16,498 nt of DNA, from positions 1-16,498 of the forward strand of contig JAYWAC010000096.1 of the NCBI GenBank assembly GCA_043782755.1. Direction: 5' to 3'. The position numbers and the translations under genes were made by a program. Under the pieces are notes generated by a model. It saw only the letters and a program-made list of their open reading frames with translations. It was not told the DNA's origin and did not search any database. Source of the DNA: JADJYF01 sp043782755. GTDB lineage: Bacteria; Pseudomonadota; Gammaproteobacteria; Ga0077536. How positions within the stretch are numbered: position 1 is the stretch's first letter; every line of letters begins with the position of its first letter. Of this stretch, positions 1 to 6,813 are shown in pieces.

Positions 1-20
1 ATTCCGCAGCATCGGTTTGC

Positions 21-374
21 ATGGATATCATTTACCTGCAGCATCTGACGGTCGACACCGTCATCGGCGTTTGGGAATGGGAACGCCGCATACGCCAGAC
101 TCTGATCCTCGATCTCGAACTGGGACTCGACACGCGCCAGGCCGGCGAGACCGACGACCTGCAATACACTGTCGATTACAAAGCGGTCACTGATCGGGTG
201 CGCGACTTTGCGCGCGACAGTCAATTCAAACTTATCGAAGCGCTCGCCGAGAACATCACGCGCATCCTGCTGGCGGAGTTTCCGGTGCGCTGGGTGCGGC
301 TCAAGATCAACAAACAGGGTGTGGTGCGACATGTGCGCGATGTCTGCGTGATCATCGAGCGCGGAGACCGCTAA
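21..374 (+). CDS. folB: Dihydroneopterin aldolase FolB
   Basis: This enzyme cleaves 7,8-dihydroneopterin to 6-hydroxymethyl-dihydropterin and glycolaldehyde in folate synthesis, in the cytosol. The 117-residue protein has the usual family length. It shows the N-terminal IGVWEWER block with the conserved Glu21, a DYKAV block with Tyr53, the LIEALAENI helix with Glu73, and the C-terminal KINKQG segment whose Lys98 matches the catalytic lysine, ending in the usual VIIER strand. Only 20 bases lie upstream in the window and no clear ribosome binding site is visible, so the start rests on length and family alignment. The stop codon overlaps an ATG of the next frame (TAATG), but the better start of the downstream lipoprotein is 45 bases further on. 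The pterokinase gene folK, often next to folB, is absent here. A pteridine reductase lies close by on the other strand. Confidence 0.95.
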   Translation: MDIIYLQHLTVDTVIGVWEWERRIRQTLILDLELGLDTRQAGETDDLQYTVDYKAVTDRVRDFARDSQFKLIEALAENITRILLAEFPVRWVRLKINKQGVVRHVRDVCVIIERGDR

Positions 375-401
375 TGAATGCACTCACATCGATGCAAACG
401 C

Positions 402-409
402 GAGGAAAG
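402..409 (+). promoter_or_regulatory. Ribosome binding site for the lipoprotein gene
   Basis: The string GAGGAAAG lies 9 bases before the ATG at 419. This is a near-ideal Shine-Dalgarno and spacing. It favours 419 over the ATG at 374, which overlaps the folB stop codon and would add a 15-residue polar extension in front of the signal peptide. Confidence 0.7.
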
Positions 410-418
410 CGCACAGGC

Positions 419-892
419 ATGCCTATTTCAATGATTCGAACTACGTTGGCGGTGTTGCTGCTGGCGACCCTGGCGGCCTGTGGCGGTATGTCGCTTGGCA
501 AGTCGGAGCGGTCGATGGTGCTCGATGCTGCGGTCAACAACTATCGCAAGCTTATCCGTTGGGGCTATTACGACGAGGCGGCGAAATATCTGCGTAGCGC
601 CGACGGCAAGCCGTTCGCCGCCGATCTCAAGACGCCGGCACGTTACCGCGTGACCAATTACACCGTCAGCAATCAGTTCCTCTCTGACGACGGCCGGGAA
701 GCGCGCGTCATCGCGATCATCGATTACTACGAGCTCGACTCCGGCATCATCCGTTCGCTGCACGATGCGCAGAGATGGTGGTATGACGCCAAGGGCAAGC
801 GCTGGTATCTCGCTTCACCGCTGCCACATTTCGGCGTCGATGACGAGGACGCAGCGCCGGCCGCGACGCAGCCCGCACCAGCAAAGCCTTAG
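419..892 (+). CDS. Uncharacterised lipoprotein downstream of folB
   Basis: I do not recognise a named family. Starting at the ATG at 419, the 157-residue product has a classic lipoprotein signal: a short basic N-region, a hydrophobic core (residues 9-19) and a lipobox LAAC with Cys21. Gly-Gly follows the cysteine rather than Asp, which fits outer-membrane sorting by the Lol rule. The mature part (about 30-140) is compact and rich in Tyr, Trp and Arg, including the run RWGYYDEAAKYLR, and looks like a small alpha/beta domain. The last 20 or so residues are an Asp/Glu then Ala/Pro tail that is probably disordered. The gene follows folB on the same strand with a 44-base gap, so co-transcription is likely, but nothing in the sequence ties it to folate. 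Function unknown. Confidence 0.85.
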   Translation: MPISMIRTTLAVLLLATLAACGGMSLGKSERSMVLDAAVNNYRKLIRWGYYDEAAKYLRSADGKPFAADLKTPARYRVTNYTVSNQFLSDDGREARVIAIIDYYELDSGIIRSLHDAQRWWYDAKGKRWYLASPLPHFGVDDEDAAPAATQPAPAKP

Positions 893-899
893 CCGCATT

Positions 900-1649
900 T
901 CACAACACCAGGCTGCGACCGCCGTCGACGTCGAGGATGTGGCCGGTGATGAAAGGTGCGCGCGCGAGATAACAAACCGCCTGCGCGATATCTTCCGGGT
1001 CGCCCCGTCGCGCAAGCGGCGTGCCGGCCAGCGTTGCGGCCTGCAGTTCGGCATCTTCGCTCGCCGCCCACAGGATGGCGCCCGGCGCGACCCCGTTGAC
1101 CCGCACTGCGGGCGCCAGTTCGAGCGCCAGTCCGCGTGTCAACGCCACCAGTCCGGCTTTCGATGCGCAGTAGACACTGTAGTCGGCGCGTGGCCGTTCG
1201 CTGTGGATGTCGGTGATGTTGACGATGGCGCCACGGCTCGCGCGCAACAGCGACGCGGCATGGACGCTCAAGAAATAAGGCGCGCGCAGGTTGATGGCCT
1301 GAATGCGTTCCCAGTCAGCGAGCTTGACGCTAGCAAGTGGCGTGCGATCGAATACCGATGCGTTGTTGACTAGTAAATCGAGCCGCGAGTATTGCGTGCT
1401 GAACGCCGCAATGAGCGCGGCGCCAGCCTCGGGCGCGGCGAGATCCTGACAAAGCTTGCTGGCGGAAGTCGCGCGTATCGCGTTCAATTCGGTGACCAGT
1501 GCTTGCGCTTCCTCTGCCGACGTATGGTGGTGAATGACGATGTCATAGCCGAGGCGGTGCAAGGCGCGCGCGGTGGTGGCGCCGAGACGCTTGGCGGCGC
1601 CGGTGATGAGCGCTACCGGTGCGCCCTTGGAAGTCGAGGAACTCGTCAT
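900..1649 (-). CDS. folM: Pteridine reductase (FolM-like short-chain dehydrogenase)
   Basis: This is an NADPH-dependent short-chain dehydrogenase/reductase of 249 residues, most like the pteridine reductase branch that reduces dihydropterins such as dihydromonapterin or dihydrofolate. The cofactor motif is TGAAKRLG (residues 16-23), with the Arg typical of pteridine reductases. It is followed by the NNAS motif (95-98), the substrate-pocket run ITDIHSERP with Asp147, and the catalytic YCASK (Tyr160, Lys164). The PGAILW stretch after it is also typical of the branch, and the C-terminal VDGGRSL motif is present. An upstream in-frame start at 1700 would add 17 residues with no family resemblance, so I use the ATG at 1649. 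The gene is divergent from the MidA-like gene and tail to tail with the lipoprotein gene, 7 bases apart. Its closeness to folB suggests a pterin role. The substrate is inferred. Confidence 0.88.
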   Translation of the reverse strand: MTSSSTSKGAPVALITGAAKRLGATTARALHRLGYDIVIHHHTSAEEAQALVTELNAIRATSASKLCQDLAAPEAGAALIAAFSTQYSRLDLLVNNASVFDRTPLASVKLADWERIQAINLRAPYFLSVHAASLLRASRGAIVNITDIHSERPRADYSVYCASKAGLVALTRGLALELAPAVRVNGVAPGAILWAASEDAELQAATLAGTPLARRGDPEDIAQAVCYLARAPFITGHILDVDGGRSLVL

Positions 1650-1705
1650 CGGGTCTTGGCTATTTGTGCGGAAAAGTTCGCCGTGCCACGATGCCGGCAC
1701 GAGTC

Positions 1706-2872
1706 ATGGCTATCAATTCAAGCTTACCGGATCCCGATCGCGAGGCGCTAGAAAGATCGCGCCAACTCGCCGTGCGCATACGTGACGCGATCGTCGCTGC
1801 CGACGGCATGATCGGTTTCGACACCTATATGCACATGGCGCTCTACGAACCGGGTCTGGGCTACTACAGTGGCGCGGCGCCGATCTTCGGACACGCTGGC
1901 GATTTCGTGACCGCGCCCGAAGCGGGCACGCTGTTCGCGGCCTGCCTCGCGCGACAATGCACGGCCTTGCTTGGTGATGATGATGGCATCGTCGAATACG
2001 GTGCCGGCAGCGGCCGTCTGGCCTGTGACCTCTTGTCGCTTCTGCATGAGGCTGGGCGATTACCTGCCTATTACTGCATCGTCGAACCGAGCGCGAGCCT
2101 CACCGCGCGCCAGCAGATGGCGTGTGCCGAGCTACCAGAGACCGTGCGCAGGCGAGTGCGCTGGTGCGACAGTCATCCACCGGCCGGAGTGAACGGTGTG
2201 GTGATCGCTAACGAAGTGCTGGATGCGATGCCGGTAGTGCGTTGCATCGTCGAGGCAGGTTGCTGGCGGGAGTTGATGGTTGCGCTCGACGGCGAGGCCT
2301 TCACGTGGACAACTCGACCCTATGGTGGCACGAGCCTGGATCCGGTCTGGGCCGCCCGACTGCCCGATGGCTATGTCAGCGAGGCCAACCCAGCCCTCGG
2401 TTCCTGGTTTGCGGCAATGCGATCGCGTCTTGAGCGCGCGGTGGTGCTGCTCGCCGACTACGGCTATCCGCGTCACGAATATCTGCACCCGGCGCGCGCC
2501 AGCGGCACGCTTAAATGTCATTACCTGCATCATGTTCACGACGACCCCTTTCTCTATCCGGGCCTACAGGACATCACTGCCTCGGTCGATTTCACAGCGG
2601 TCGCCGATCACGCTTTCGCGGCCGGCTTCGACGTGTTGGGCTATGCCAGCCAGGCGCATTTCCTGCTCGATTGCGGGCTCGATGCGGTGTTGGCTGCCGA
2701 CCACGGTGATGAGATCGCGCGCTATCGTCGGGCCCAGGAAGCCAAACTGTTGCTGCTGCCGGGCAGCATGGGCCAGACCTTCAAGTTCATGGCGCTGGGC
2801 GTGGGCGAGGTACCGCCATTGCTTGGCTTTCGACACGACGAGCGTCATCGTCTGGATGGATTCATGCCATGA
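1706..2872 (+). CDS. MidA/NDUFAF7-type SAM-dependent methyltransferase
   Basis: This 388-residue protein belongs to the family once called DUF185, whose mitochondrial member NDUFAF7 (MidA) methylates an arginine of a complex I subunit. Bacterial members are uncharacterised class I methyltransferases. The sequence shows the family N-terminus GFDTYMHMALYEPGLGYYS (residues 38-55), the GDFVTAPE motif (66-72), the SAM-binding EYGAGSGRLA (97-106), an ANEVLDAMP segment and a LLADYGYP segment further on. The ATG at 1706 is chosen because the LPDPDREAL start resembles the family; 1691 is an alternative in the same frame. The start faces that of the pteridine reductase across 56 bases, which must hold promoters for both, though I could not assign them. 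An NDUFA9-like gene, also named after complex I, lies about 3 kb away. A complex I role is only suggested. Confidence 0.88.
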   Translation: MAINSSLPDPDREALERSRQLAVRIRDAIVAADGMIGFDTYMHMALYEPGLGYYSGAAPIFGHAGDFVTAPEAGTLFAACLARQCTALLGDDDGIVEYGAGSGRLACDLLSLLHEAGRLPAYYCIVEPSASLTARQQMACAELPETVRRRVRWCDSHPPAGVNGVVIANEVLDAMPVVRCIVEAGCWRELMVALDGEAFTWTTRPYGGTSLDPVWAARLPDGYVSEANPALGSWFAAMRSRLERAVVLLADYGYPRHEYLHPARASGTLKCHYLHHVHDDPFLYPGLQDITASVDFTAVADHAFAAGFDVLGYASQAHFLLDCGLDAVLAADHGDEIARYRRAQEAKLLLLPGSMGQTFKFMALGVGEVPPLLGFRHDERHRLDGFMP

Positions 2873-2964
2873 TTCGCAGCGATTTGGCTCACCGTTCTCG
2901 GGGTGCAACTTCACCGCGTGACATGAGTCGTAACGAATCAATGGCCTAGCAGGGGAGCGCGCAT

Positions 2965-3609
2965 ATGCCGCCGAGATTCGCTTTTCGTTTGACCTTACTG
3001 CTCTCGCTCGCACTGGCCGCGCTGGGGGCTGTTGCCGCCGATAGCACCGGACCGGCCGCCGATGCCGGCGAACCAGCGATGCTTGAGACCGCGACCTTTG
3101 CCGGTGGTTGTTTCTGGTGCATGGAGGGACCGTTCGATGTTATCGACGGCGTGGTCTCCACCACTGCGGGCTATACCGGCGGCACCTTGCCCAACCCAAG
3201 TTACGAACAGGTCTCGGCCGGCGGCACCGGCCATGCCGAATCGGTGCAGGTGATCTACGACCCGCAGCGCGTGACCTACGAGAAGCTGCTCGATGTGTTC
3301 TGGCATAACATCGATCCGACCGTTGTCGACCAACAGTTCTGCGATCACGGCAATCAATACCGCACCGCGATCTTCTATCACAACGATACGCAGAAGCAGG
3401 CTGCTGAGGCCTCGCTCGCTGCACTCGAACAGAGTAAGCCGTTCAAGGCGCCGATCAAAACCGCGCTGGTCAAAGCCGGCCCCTTCTATCCAGCCGAGGA
3501 CTATCACCAGGACTATTACAAAAAGAATCCGGTGCGCTACAAGTTCTACCGTTACAACTGCGGACGCGATCAACGGCTGACGGAACTGTGGGGCAGCGCT
3601 GGTCATTGA
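2965..3609 (+). CDS. msrA: Peptide-methionine (S)-S-oxide reductase MsrA, exported form
   Basis: MsrA reduces the S epimer of methionine sulfoxide in damaged proteins. The 214-residue product has the catalytic motif GGCFWCMEGPF (catalytic Cys49, with a second Cys52), followed by GYTGG, the GHAESV motif, the FWHNIDPT block, the QYRTAIFY block and the C-terminal YNCGRDQRLTELWG motif with a likely resolving Cys199. The first 25 residues form a signal peptide: Arg-containing start, long Leu/Ala core and a GAVAA cleavage region. The enzyme therefore probably acts in the periplasm rather than the cytosol. The start is backed by AGGGGAG 7 bases upstream. No MsrB domain or msrB gene is present in the window. 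The next gene, on the same strand 84 bases on, is the cyclase/FHA gene. Confidence 0.95.
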   Translation: MPPRFAFRLTLLLSLALAALGAVAADSTGPAADAGEPAMLETATFAGGCFWCMEGPFDVIDGVVSTTAGYTGGTLPNPSYEQVSAGGTGHAESVQVIYDPQRVTYEKLLDVFWHNIDPTVVDQQFCDHGNQYRTAIFYHNDTQKQAAEASLAALEQSKPFKAPIKTALVKAGPFYPAEDYHQDYYKKNPVRYKFYRYNCGRDQRLTELWGSAGH

Positions 3610-3653
3610 AGCCCTGGAGCGGGCTGCGGTGAAGTGCTAACTTGAGTCCGTTC

Positions 3654-3682
3654 GATCTGCGCCGCTAGCGGCAGCGCAGATC
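3654..3682. repeat. 29-bp near-palindrome before the cyclase/FHA gene
   Basis: The outer arms GATCTGCGC (3654-3662) and GCGCAGATC (3674-3682) are perfect 9-bp inverted repeats. The 11 bases between them (CGCTAGCGGCA) allow a further short CGC/GCG pairing around a TA loop. No T-run follows on either strand, so it is a poor intrinsic terminator. It ends 3 bases before the GAGGA that could serve as the ribosome binding site of the cyclase/FHA gene. It could be an operator for a dimeric regulator or an RNA hairpin affecting translation. A smaller perfect 5-bp hairpin (AGCCC / GGGCT, 3610-3625) sits directly after the msrA stop. Confidence 0.6.
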
Positions 3683-3693
3683 CTTGAGGAACA

Positions 3694-4614
3694 GTGGCGG
3701 GCAAGAGCACCATGAGCGGCAACGTGCAATCGACCAGCCTGGTCATTATGTCGGCGGACATCGCTGGCAGCACGGCCCTCTATGAACAAGTCGGTGACGT
3801 TGAGGCCCAGGCCCTGGTCGCGGATTGCCTGAAGACGCTCAAATCTCTCTGCTCTGATCACCAAGGCCGCGTGGTTGCCGAGGTCGGCGATCAAATCGTG
3901 GCCTTGTTCGAGGACACCACCGAGGCCGCCGCTGCAGCCTCAGAAATGCACGCCGAGATGCTCGAAGGCCACGGCCGCGATGGCGGGCCGCGTATCCGCA
4001 TGCGCATCGGTCTGCACTTCGGCCCGGTCACGAGCGGCGCCGACGCCTTGGCCGGCGAGACCGCCAAAATCGCTCATTGGGTCGGCAGCCACGCCAAACC
4101 CGAACAGACCCTCGCCACCAAGACGACCATCGACCGATTACCCCGCATATATCGCGCGGTATCGCGCTACGTCGATGACGAAACTTGGAATTTCATTTCG
4201 CTCGAACACGTTGAATTGTACGAAATCATCTGGGATGTCGAGTCGATCACTGCCTACAACGGTGAGGCACCGAGCCGTGATTCCCAGACCTGCGTCGCGG
4301 TGGAGTTCACTTACAACGGGCAAAGCGTGCAGGTCGATGCGTCACGCCCGGTGATCTCCATTGGCCGTGGTGACAAGAACGATCTTATCGTCGGCAAGGA
4401 TCTCGTCTCGCGACACCATCTATCCGCGCAATTCAGTCGCGGTCGCTGCACTATCACCGACAACAGCACCAATGGTTCCTGCGTGGTTGCTAGCGACGGC
4501 CGGCGCATCGAGTTCAAGCGCGAATCCCTGCGCCTGACGGGCGCGGGGATGATCATTCCAGGCAAGCCCGGGCCGGAAGATATCGACTACGCGATCAGAT
4601 TCCGCTGTCTCTGA
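3694..4614 (+). CDS. Class III cyclase-homology domain fused to FHA domain (cyclase probably degenerate)
   Basis: This is a two-domain protein of 306 residues. Residues about 15-180 resemble a class III adenylate/guanylate cyclase: SADIAGST carries the first metal Asp22 and EVGDQIVALF the second, Asp66. The position of the usual base-specifying lysine is Ala62. Where active enzymes read VNxAxR, this one has AKIAHW, so the catalytic Asn and Arg positions are Lys125 and Trp129. Residues about 200-290 are an FHA domain with all its core motifs: IGRG (Gly224-Arg225), SRHH (Ser239, His242) and NSTNGS (Asn260-Gly261), expected to bind phosphothreonine. There is no signal peptide or membrane segment, so it is cytosolic. 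A GTG at 3694 follows GAGGA closely (3 bases); the ATG at 3712 is an alternative start. The 3' end overlaps cca by 20 bases on the opposite strand. Likely a regulatory protein; cyclic-nucleotide synthesis is doubtful. Confidence 0.88.
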   Translation: MAGKSTMSGNVQSTSLVIMSADIAGSTALYEQVGDVEAQALVADCLKTLKSLCSDHQGRVVAEVGDQIVALFEDTTEAAAAASEMHAEMLEGHGRDGGPRIRMRIGLHFGPVTSGADALAGETAKIAHWVGSHAKPEQTLATKTTIDRLPRIYRAVSRYVDDETWNFISLEHVELYEIIWDVESITAYNGEAPSRDSQTCVAVEFTYNGQSVQVDASRPVISIGRGDKNDLIVGKDLVSRHHLSAQFSRGRCTITDNSTNGSCVVASDGRRIEFKRESLRLTGAGMIIPGKPGPEDIDYAIRFRCL

Positions 4615-5803
4615 GCGCGTCCATACGCGCCTGTTCCAAAGCCGTCGCCAACGTCAGTCCCGTGATGCCTTGTGCTAACAAAGGCTGTGGCGAAACCGCA
4701 GCCACCACTTTCAGCGCCGCGCGCAGTCGCGCGGCCTGCGGGTAATCCTGATTTTCCAATCCCAGACGACCGGTGGCGTCGATCAGGCAGGCTTCCAGCA
4801 ATTGTTCAAAGCGTGGTGGGCGACGCAGGGCGTCGGCCTCGGCCAGCAGTCGCACGATGGTCGAAGTCTTCAGTTCCAACGCGCGATGTACACGGGTATG
4901 CAGACGCGCCACCAGCACCGCCAGTTCGCGATGCTCGCGCGGCACACGCAGGCGCGCGCACAGCGCTTCGATAAGCTCGACGCCACGTTCTTCGTGACCA
5001 TGGTGCGCGGGCAGAATATCGGTGGGTGTAGTGCCCTTGCCGAGATCGTGGGTCAGCACCGCAAAGCGCACCACGTCGTCGGCTGCGCGTCGCACTGCCT
5101 GTTGCAGCGCCAACATCACATGCACGCCGGTGTCTACTTCCGGGTGATGACGTGGTGGTTGCGGCACACCGAAGAGGCAGTCAATTTCCGGCAGCAAAGC
5201 TGCCAACGCGCCACACTCGCGCAGCACTTCGAAAAACTTTTCGGGATGGGCTTCGCCAAGCGCGCGACGCAGTTCCTGCCACACGCGCTCCGGTGCCAGG
5301 GTGGCGAGTTCGCCGGCGAGACTAATCTCACGCATCAAAGCGCGCGTCTCATCGGCAATCGCGAAGCCGAAGCGCGCCGCAAAGCGCGCGGCGCGTAATA
5401 CCCGCAACGGATCTTCGACGAAAGCTACGGTCACGTGCCGCAAAATGCCGGCGGCAAGATCGCGCTGACCGCCGTAGGGATCGACGATTACACCGTCGTC
5501 GCCGACAGCCATTGCGTTGATGGTGAAATCGCGGCGCGCGAGATCCTCTTCGAGCGTGACCTGCGGCGTGGCATCGGTAATGAAACCCTTATAGCCCTGC
5601 CCGGATTTGCGCTCGGTGCGCGCCAGCGCATATTCCTCGTGACTTACGGGATGCAGAAACACTGGGAAATCCGCGCCGACCTGACGATAGCCCAGTGCCA
5701 GCAATTGCTCGGCGTTGGCACCCACCACCACCCAGTCGTGGTCGCTCACTTCGCGACCGAGCAGGCGGTCCCGCACCGCGCCACCGACCTGGAATATCTG
5801 CAC
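4595..5803 (-). CDS. cca: Multifunctional CCA protein (tRNA nucleotidyltransferase with HD domain)
   Basis: This enzyme adds or repairs the 3'-terminal CCA of tRNAs without a template. The 402-residue protein matches the gammaproteobacterial long form. The N-terminal nucleotidyltransferase head has GGAVRD (residues 7-12) and the metal-binding Asp21 and Asp23 in SDHDWVVVG. Next come RRDFTINAMA (90-99), then EDPLRVLRAARFAARF (130-145) from the neck that helps choose bases. A C-terminal HD phosphohydrolase domain with His252-Asp253 in THDLGKG is present; it gives phosphatase, 2'-phosphodiesterase and 2'-nucleotidase activities in the E. coli enzyme. It is the last gene of the slt / NDUFA9-like / cca set, starting 11 bases after the reductase stop. 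Its stop lies inside the end of the convergent cyclase/FHA gene. Confidence 0.96.
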   Translation of the reverse strand: MQIFQVGGAVRDRLLGREVSDHDWVVVGANAEQLLALGYRQVGADFPVFLHPVSHEEYALARTERKSGQGYKGFITDATPQVTLEEDLARRDFTINAMAVGDDGVIVDPYGGQRDLAAGILRHVTVAFVEDPLRVLRAARFAARFGFAIADETRALMREISLAGELATLAPERVWQELRRALGEAHPEKFFEVLRECGALAALLPEIDCLFGVPQPPRHHPEVDTGVHVMLALQQAVRRAADDVVRFAVLTHDLGKGTTPTDILPAHHGHEERGVELIEALCARLRVPREHRELAVLVARLHTRVHRALELKTSTIVRLLAEADALRRPPRFEQLLEACLIDATGRLGLENQDYPQAARLRAALKVVAAVSPQPLLAQGITGLTLATALEQARMDALRDSGI

Positions 5804-5814
5804 CCGCGCGGGCC

Positions 5815-6813
5815 TCAGTCCGTAGGCGTGGATTCGGACGGCTCGCGTGGCACGCTGACCGCATCTTCGCGATAGTGATCGTAACGGCCACGTAGGGTAC
5901 GGGCCGACAGATAGGCGGGCGCGATTTCCTGCATGGGGGTCGGTCGAATGCCGAGTGTGAGCAAACCATTCTCCGCTTCGCAGATCGAGGCCACCGACAG
6001 CGAGCGTAGATTGTCGCGCGTCAGTGGCTTACCGGGCACCCATTCCATGCACCAGGCGAGCAATGTCGCGAGCTTGCCGCTCAGTGGCAGAATCAGGGCG
6101 GAGTGGCCGCTCAGTTGCGCGACGTAGGCGACGATTTCGCGCAGGCTCATGACCGTCGGACCGCCCACTTCAACCACACTGTGCACGGCGCTGGTCGAAC
6201 GTGACAGCAGCGCCAAGATGGCCGCCACCACGTCGCCGACATAGACCGGTTGCAACAAGGCCTCGGCACCGGTCAGCGGCAATACTGGCGCGAGTCGCAA
6301 CAGGGCGGCGAAACGATTGAGGAAGTCATCATGGCGTCCGAAGATCACTGACGGTCGTATGACGGTGCTGTGCAATTGACGGCCGCTCTCGGTCTGCAGG
6401 ATCTTTTCCGCCTCGCCTTTGCTGCGCAGGTAGTGGCTCGGCGCGGAGGTGCCAGCCTTAAGCGCACTCATGTGTAACAGATGGGGCACACGGGCCTGCT
6501 TGCAGGCCTTGATCAGATGTTGCACCGTCTCGACATGGGCACGTCGGAAGTCGGCACCATCGTCGCGCCGCTCATTGAGAATGCCGATCAGATTGATCGC
6601 CGCGCCACAGCCGACAAGCGCATGAGCAACACGTTCTTCATCTGCGACGTCTAGCACCACAACATCCGTGTCAGGCAGCAGCCACAGCTCGCGCGCGTGT
6701 TCGCGATCGCGAGTGAAGATGCGCAGGCCGAAACCTCCGCGCACCAGTTGATTGGCCAGCACGGTGCCGACAAAACCGCTGCCGCCGAACAACGCGACGC
6801 GTGGCTTGTTCAC
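5815..6813 (-). CDS. NDUFA9-like NAD(P)-binding reductase-fold protein
   Basis: This is an extended short-chain dehydrogenase / epimerase-like protein of 332 residues. It is of the type usually annotated as 'complex I NDUFA9 subunit family' after the mitochondrial accessory subunit. The N-terminal Rossmann motif is GGSGFVG (residues 10-16). It is followed by INLIGIL, HMSALKAG, a YLRSKGEAEK segment containing the YxxxK pair, and VIRPSVIFGRHDDFLNRF, all typical of the family. There is no signal peptide or obvious membrane span. The biochemical activity of the bacterial proteins is not established. The start is a GTG at 6813 that shares four bases (GTGA) with the slt stop, so translation is probably coupled to slt. 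cca follows after 11 bases. The link to complex I is by homology only; no nuo gene is in the window. Confidence 0.87.
   Translation of the reverse strand: MNKPRVALFGGSGFVGTVLANQLVRGGFGLRIFTRDREHARELWLLPDTDVVVLDVADEERVAHALVGCGAAINLIGILNERRDDGADFRRAHVETVQHLIKACKQARVPHLLHMSALKAGTSAPSHYLRSKGEAEKILQTESGRQLHSTVIRPSVIFGRHDDFLNRFAALLRLAPVLPLTGAEALLQPVYVGDVVAAILALLSRSTSAVHSVVEVGGPTVMSLREIVAYVAQLSGHSALILPLSGKLATLLAWCMEWVPGKPLTRDNLRSLSVASICEAENGLLTLGIRPTPMQEIAPAYLSARTLRGRYDHYREDAVSVPREPSESTPTD

Noticed and set aside
374..418. ATG at 374 overlapping the folB stop as start of the lipoprotein
   Set aside because: The ATG at 419 has GAGGAAAG at ideal spacing and puts the signal peptide at the very N-terminus.
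765..1373. Long plus-strand open frame opposite the pteridine reductase
   Set aside because: It is antisense to a clear short-chain dehydrogenase, overlaps the end of the lipoprotein gene, and its translation is Arg/Gln-rich with no domain-like pattern; open only because of high GC content.
2280..2921. Open frame inside the MidA-like gene, same strand
   Set aside because: It is a shifted frame of a well matched methyltransferase and its product is rich in Arg, Ser and Pro, as expected of an out-of-frame reading.
2870..2940. Inverted 7-mers TGATTCG / CGAATCA in the midA-msrA gap
   Set aside because: The arms are 57 bases apart and short; chance is likely and no promoter or terminator logic supports them.
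2995..3606. Minus-strand open frame opposite msrA
   Set aside because: MsrA on the plus strand has every family motif; the antisense frame shows none and no ribosome binding site.
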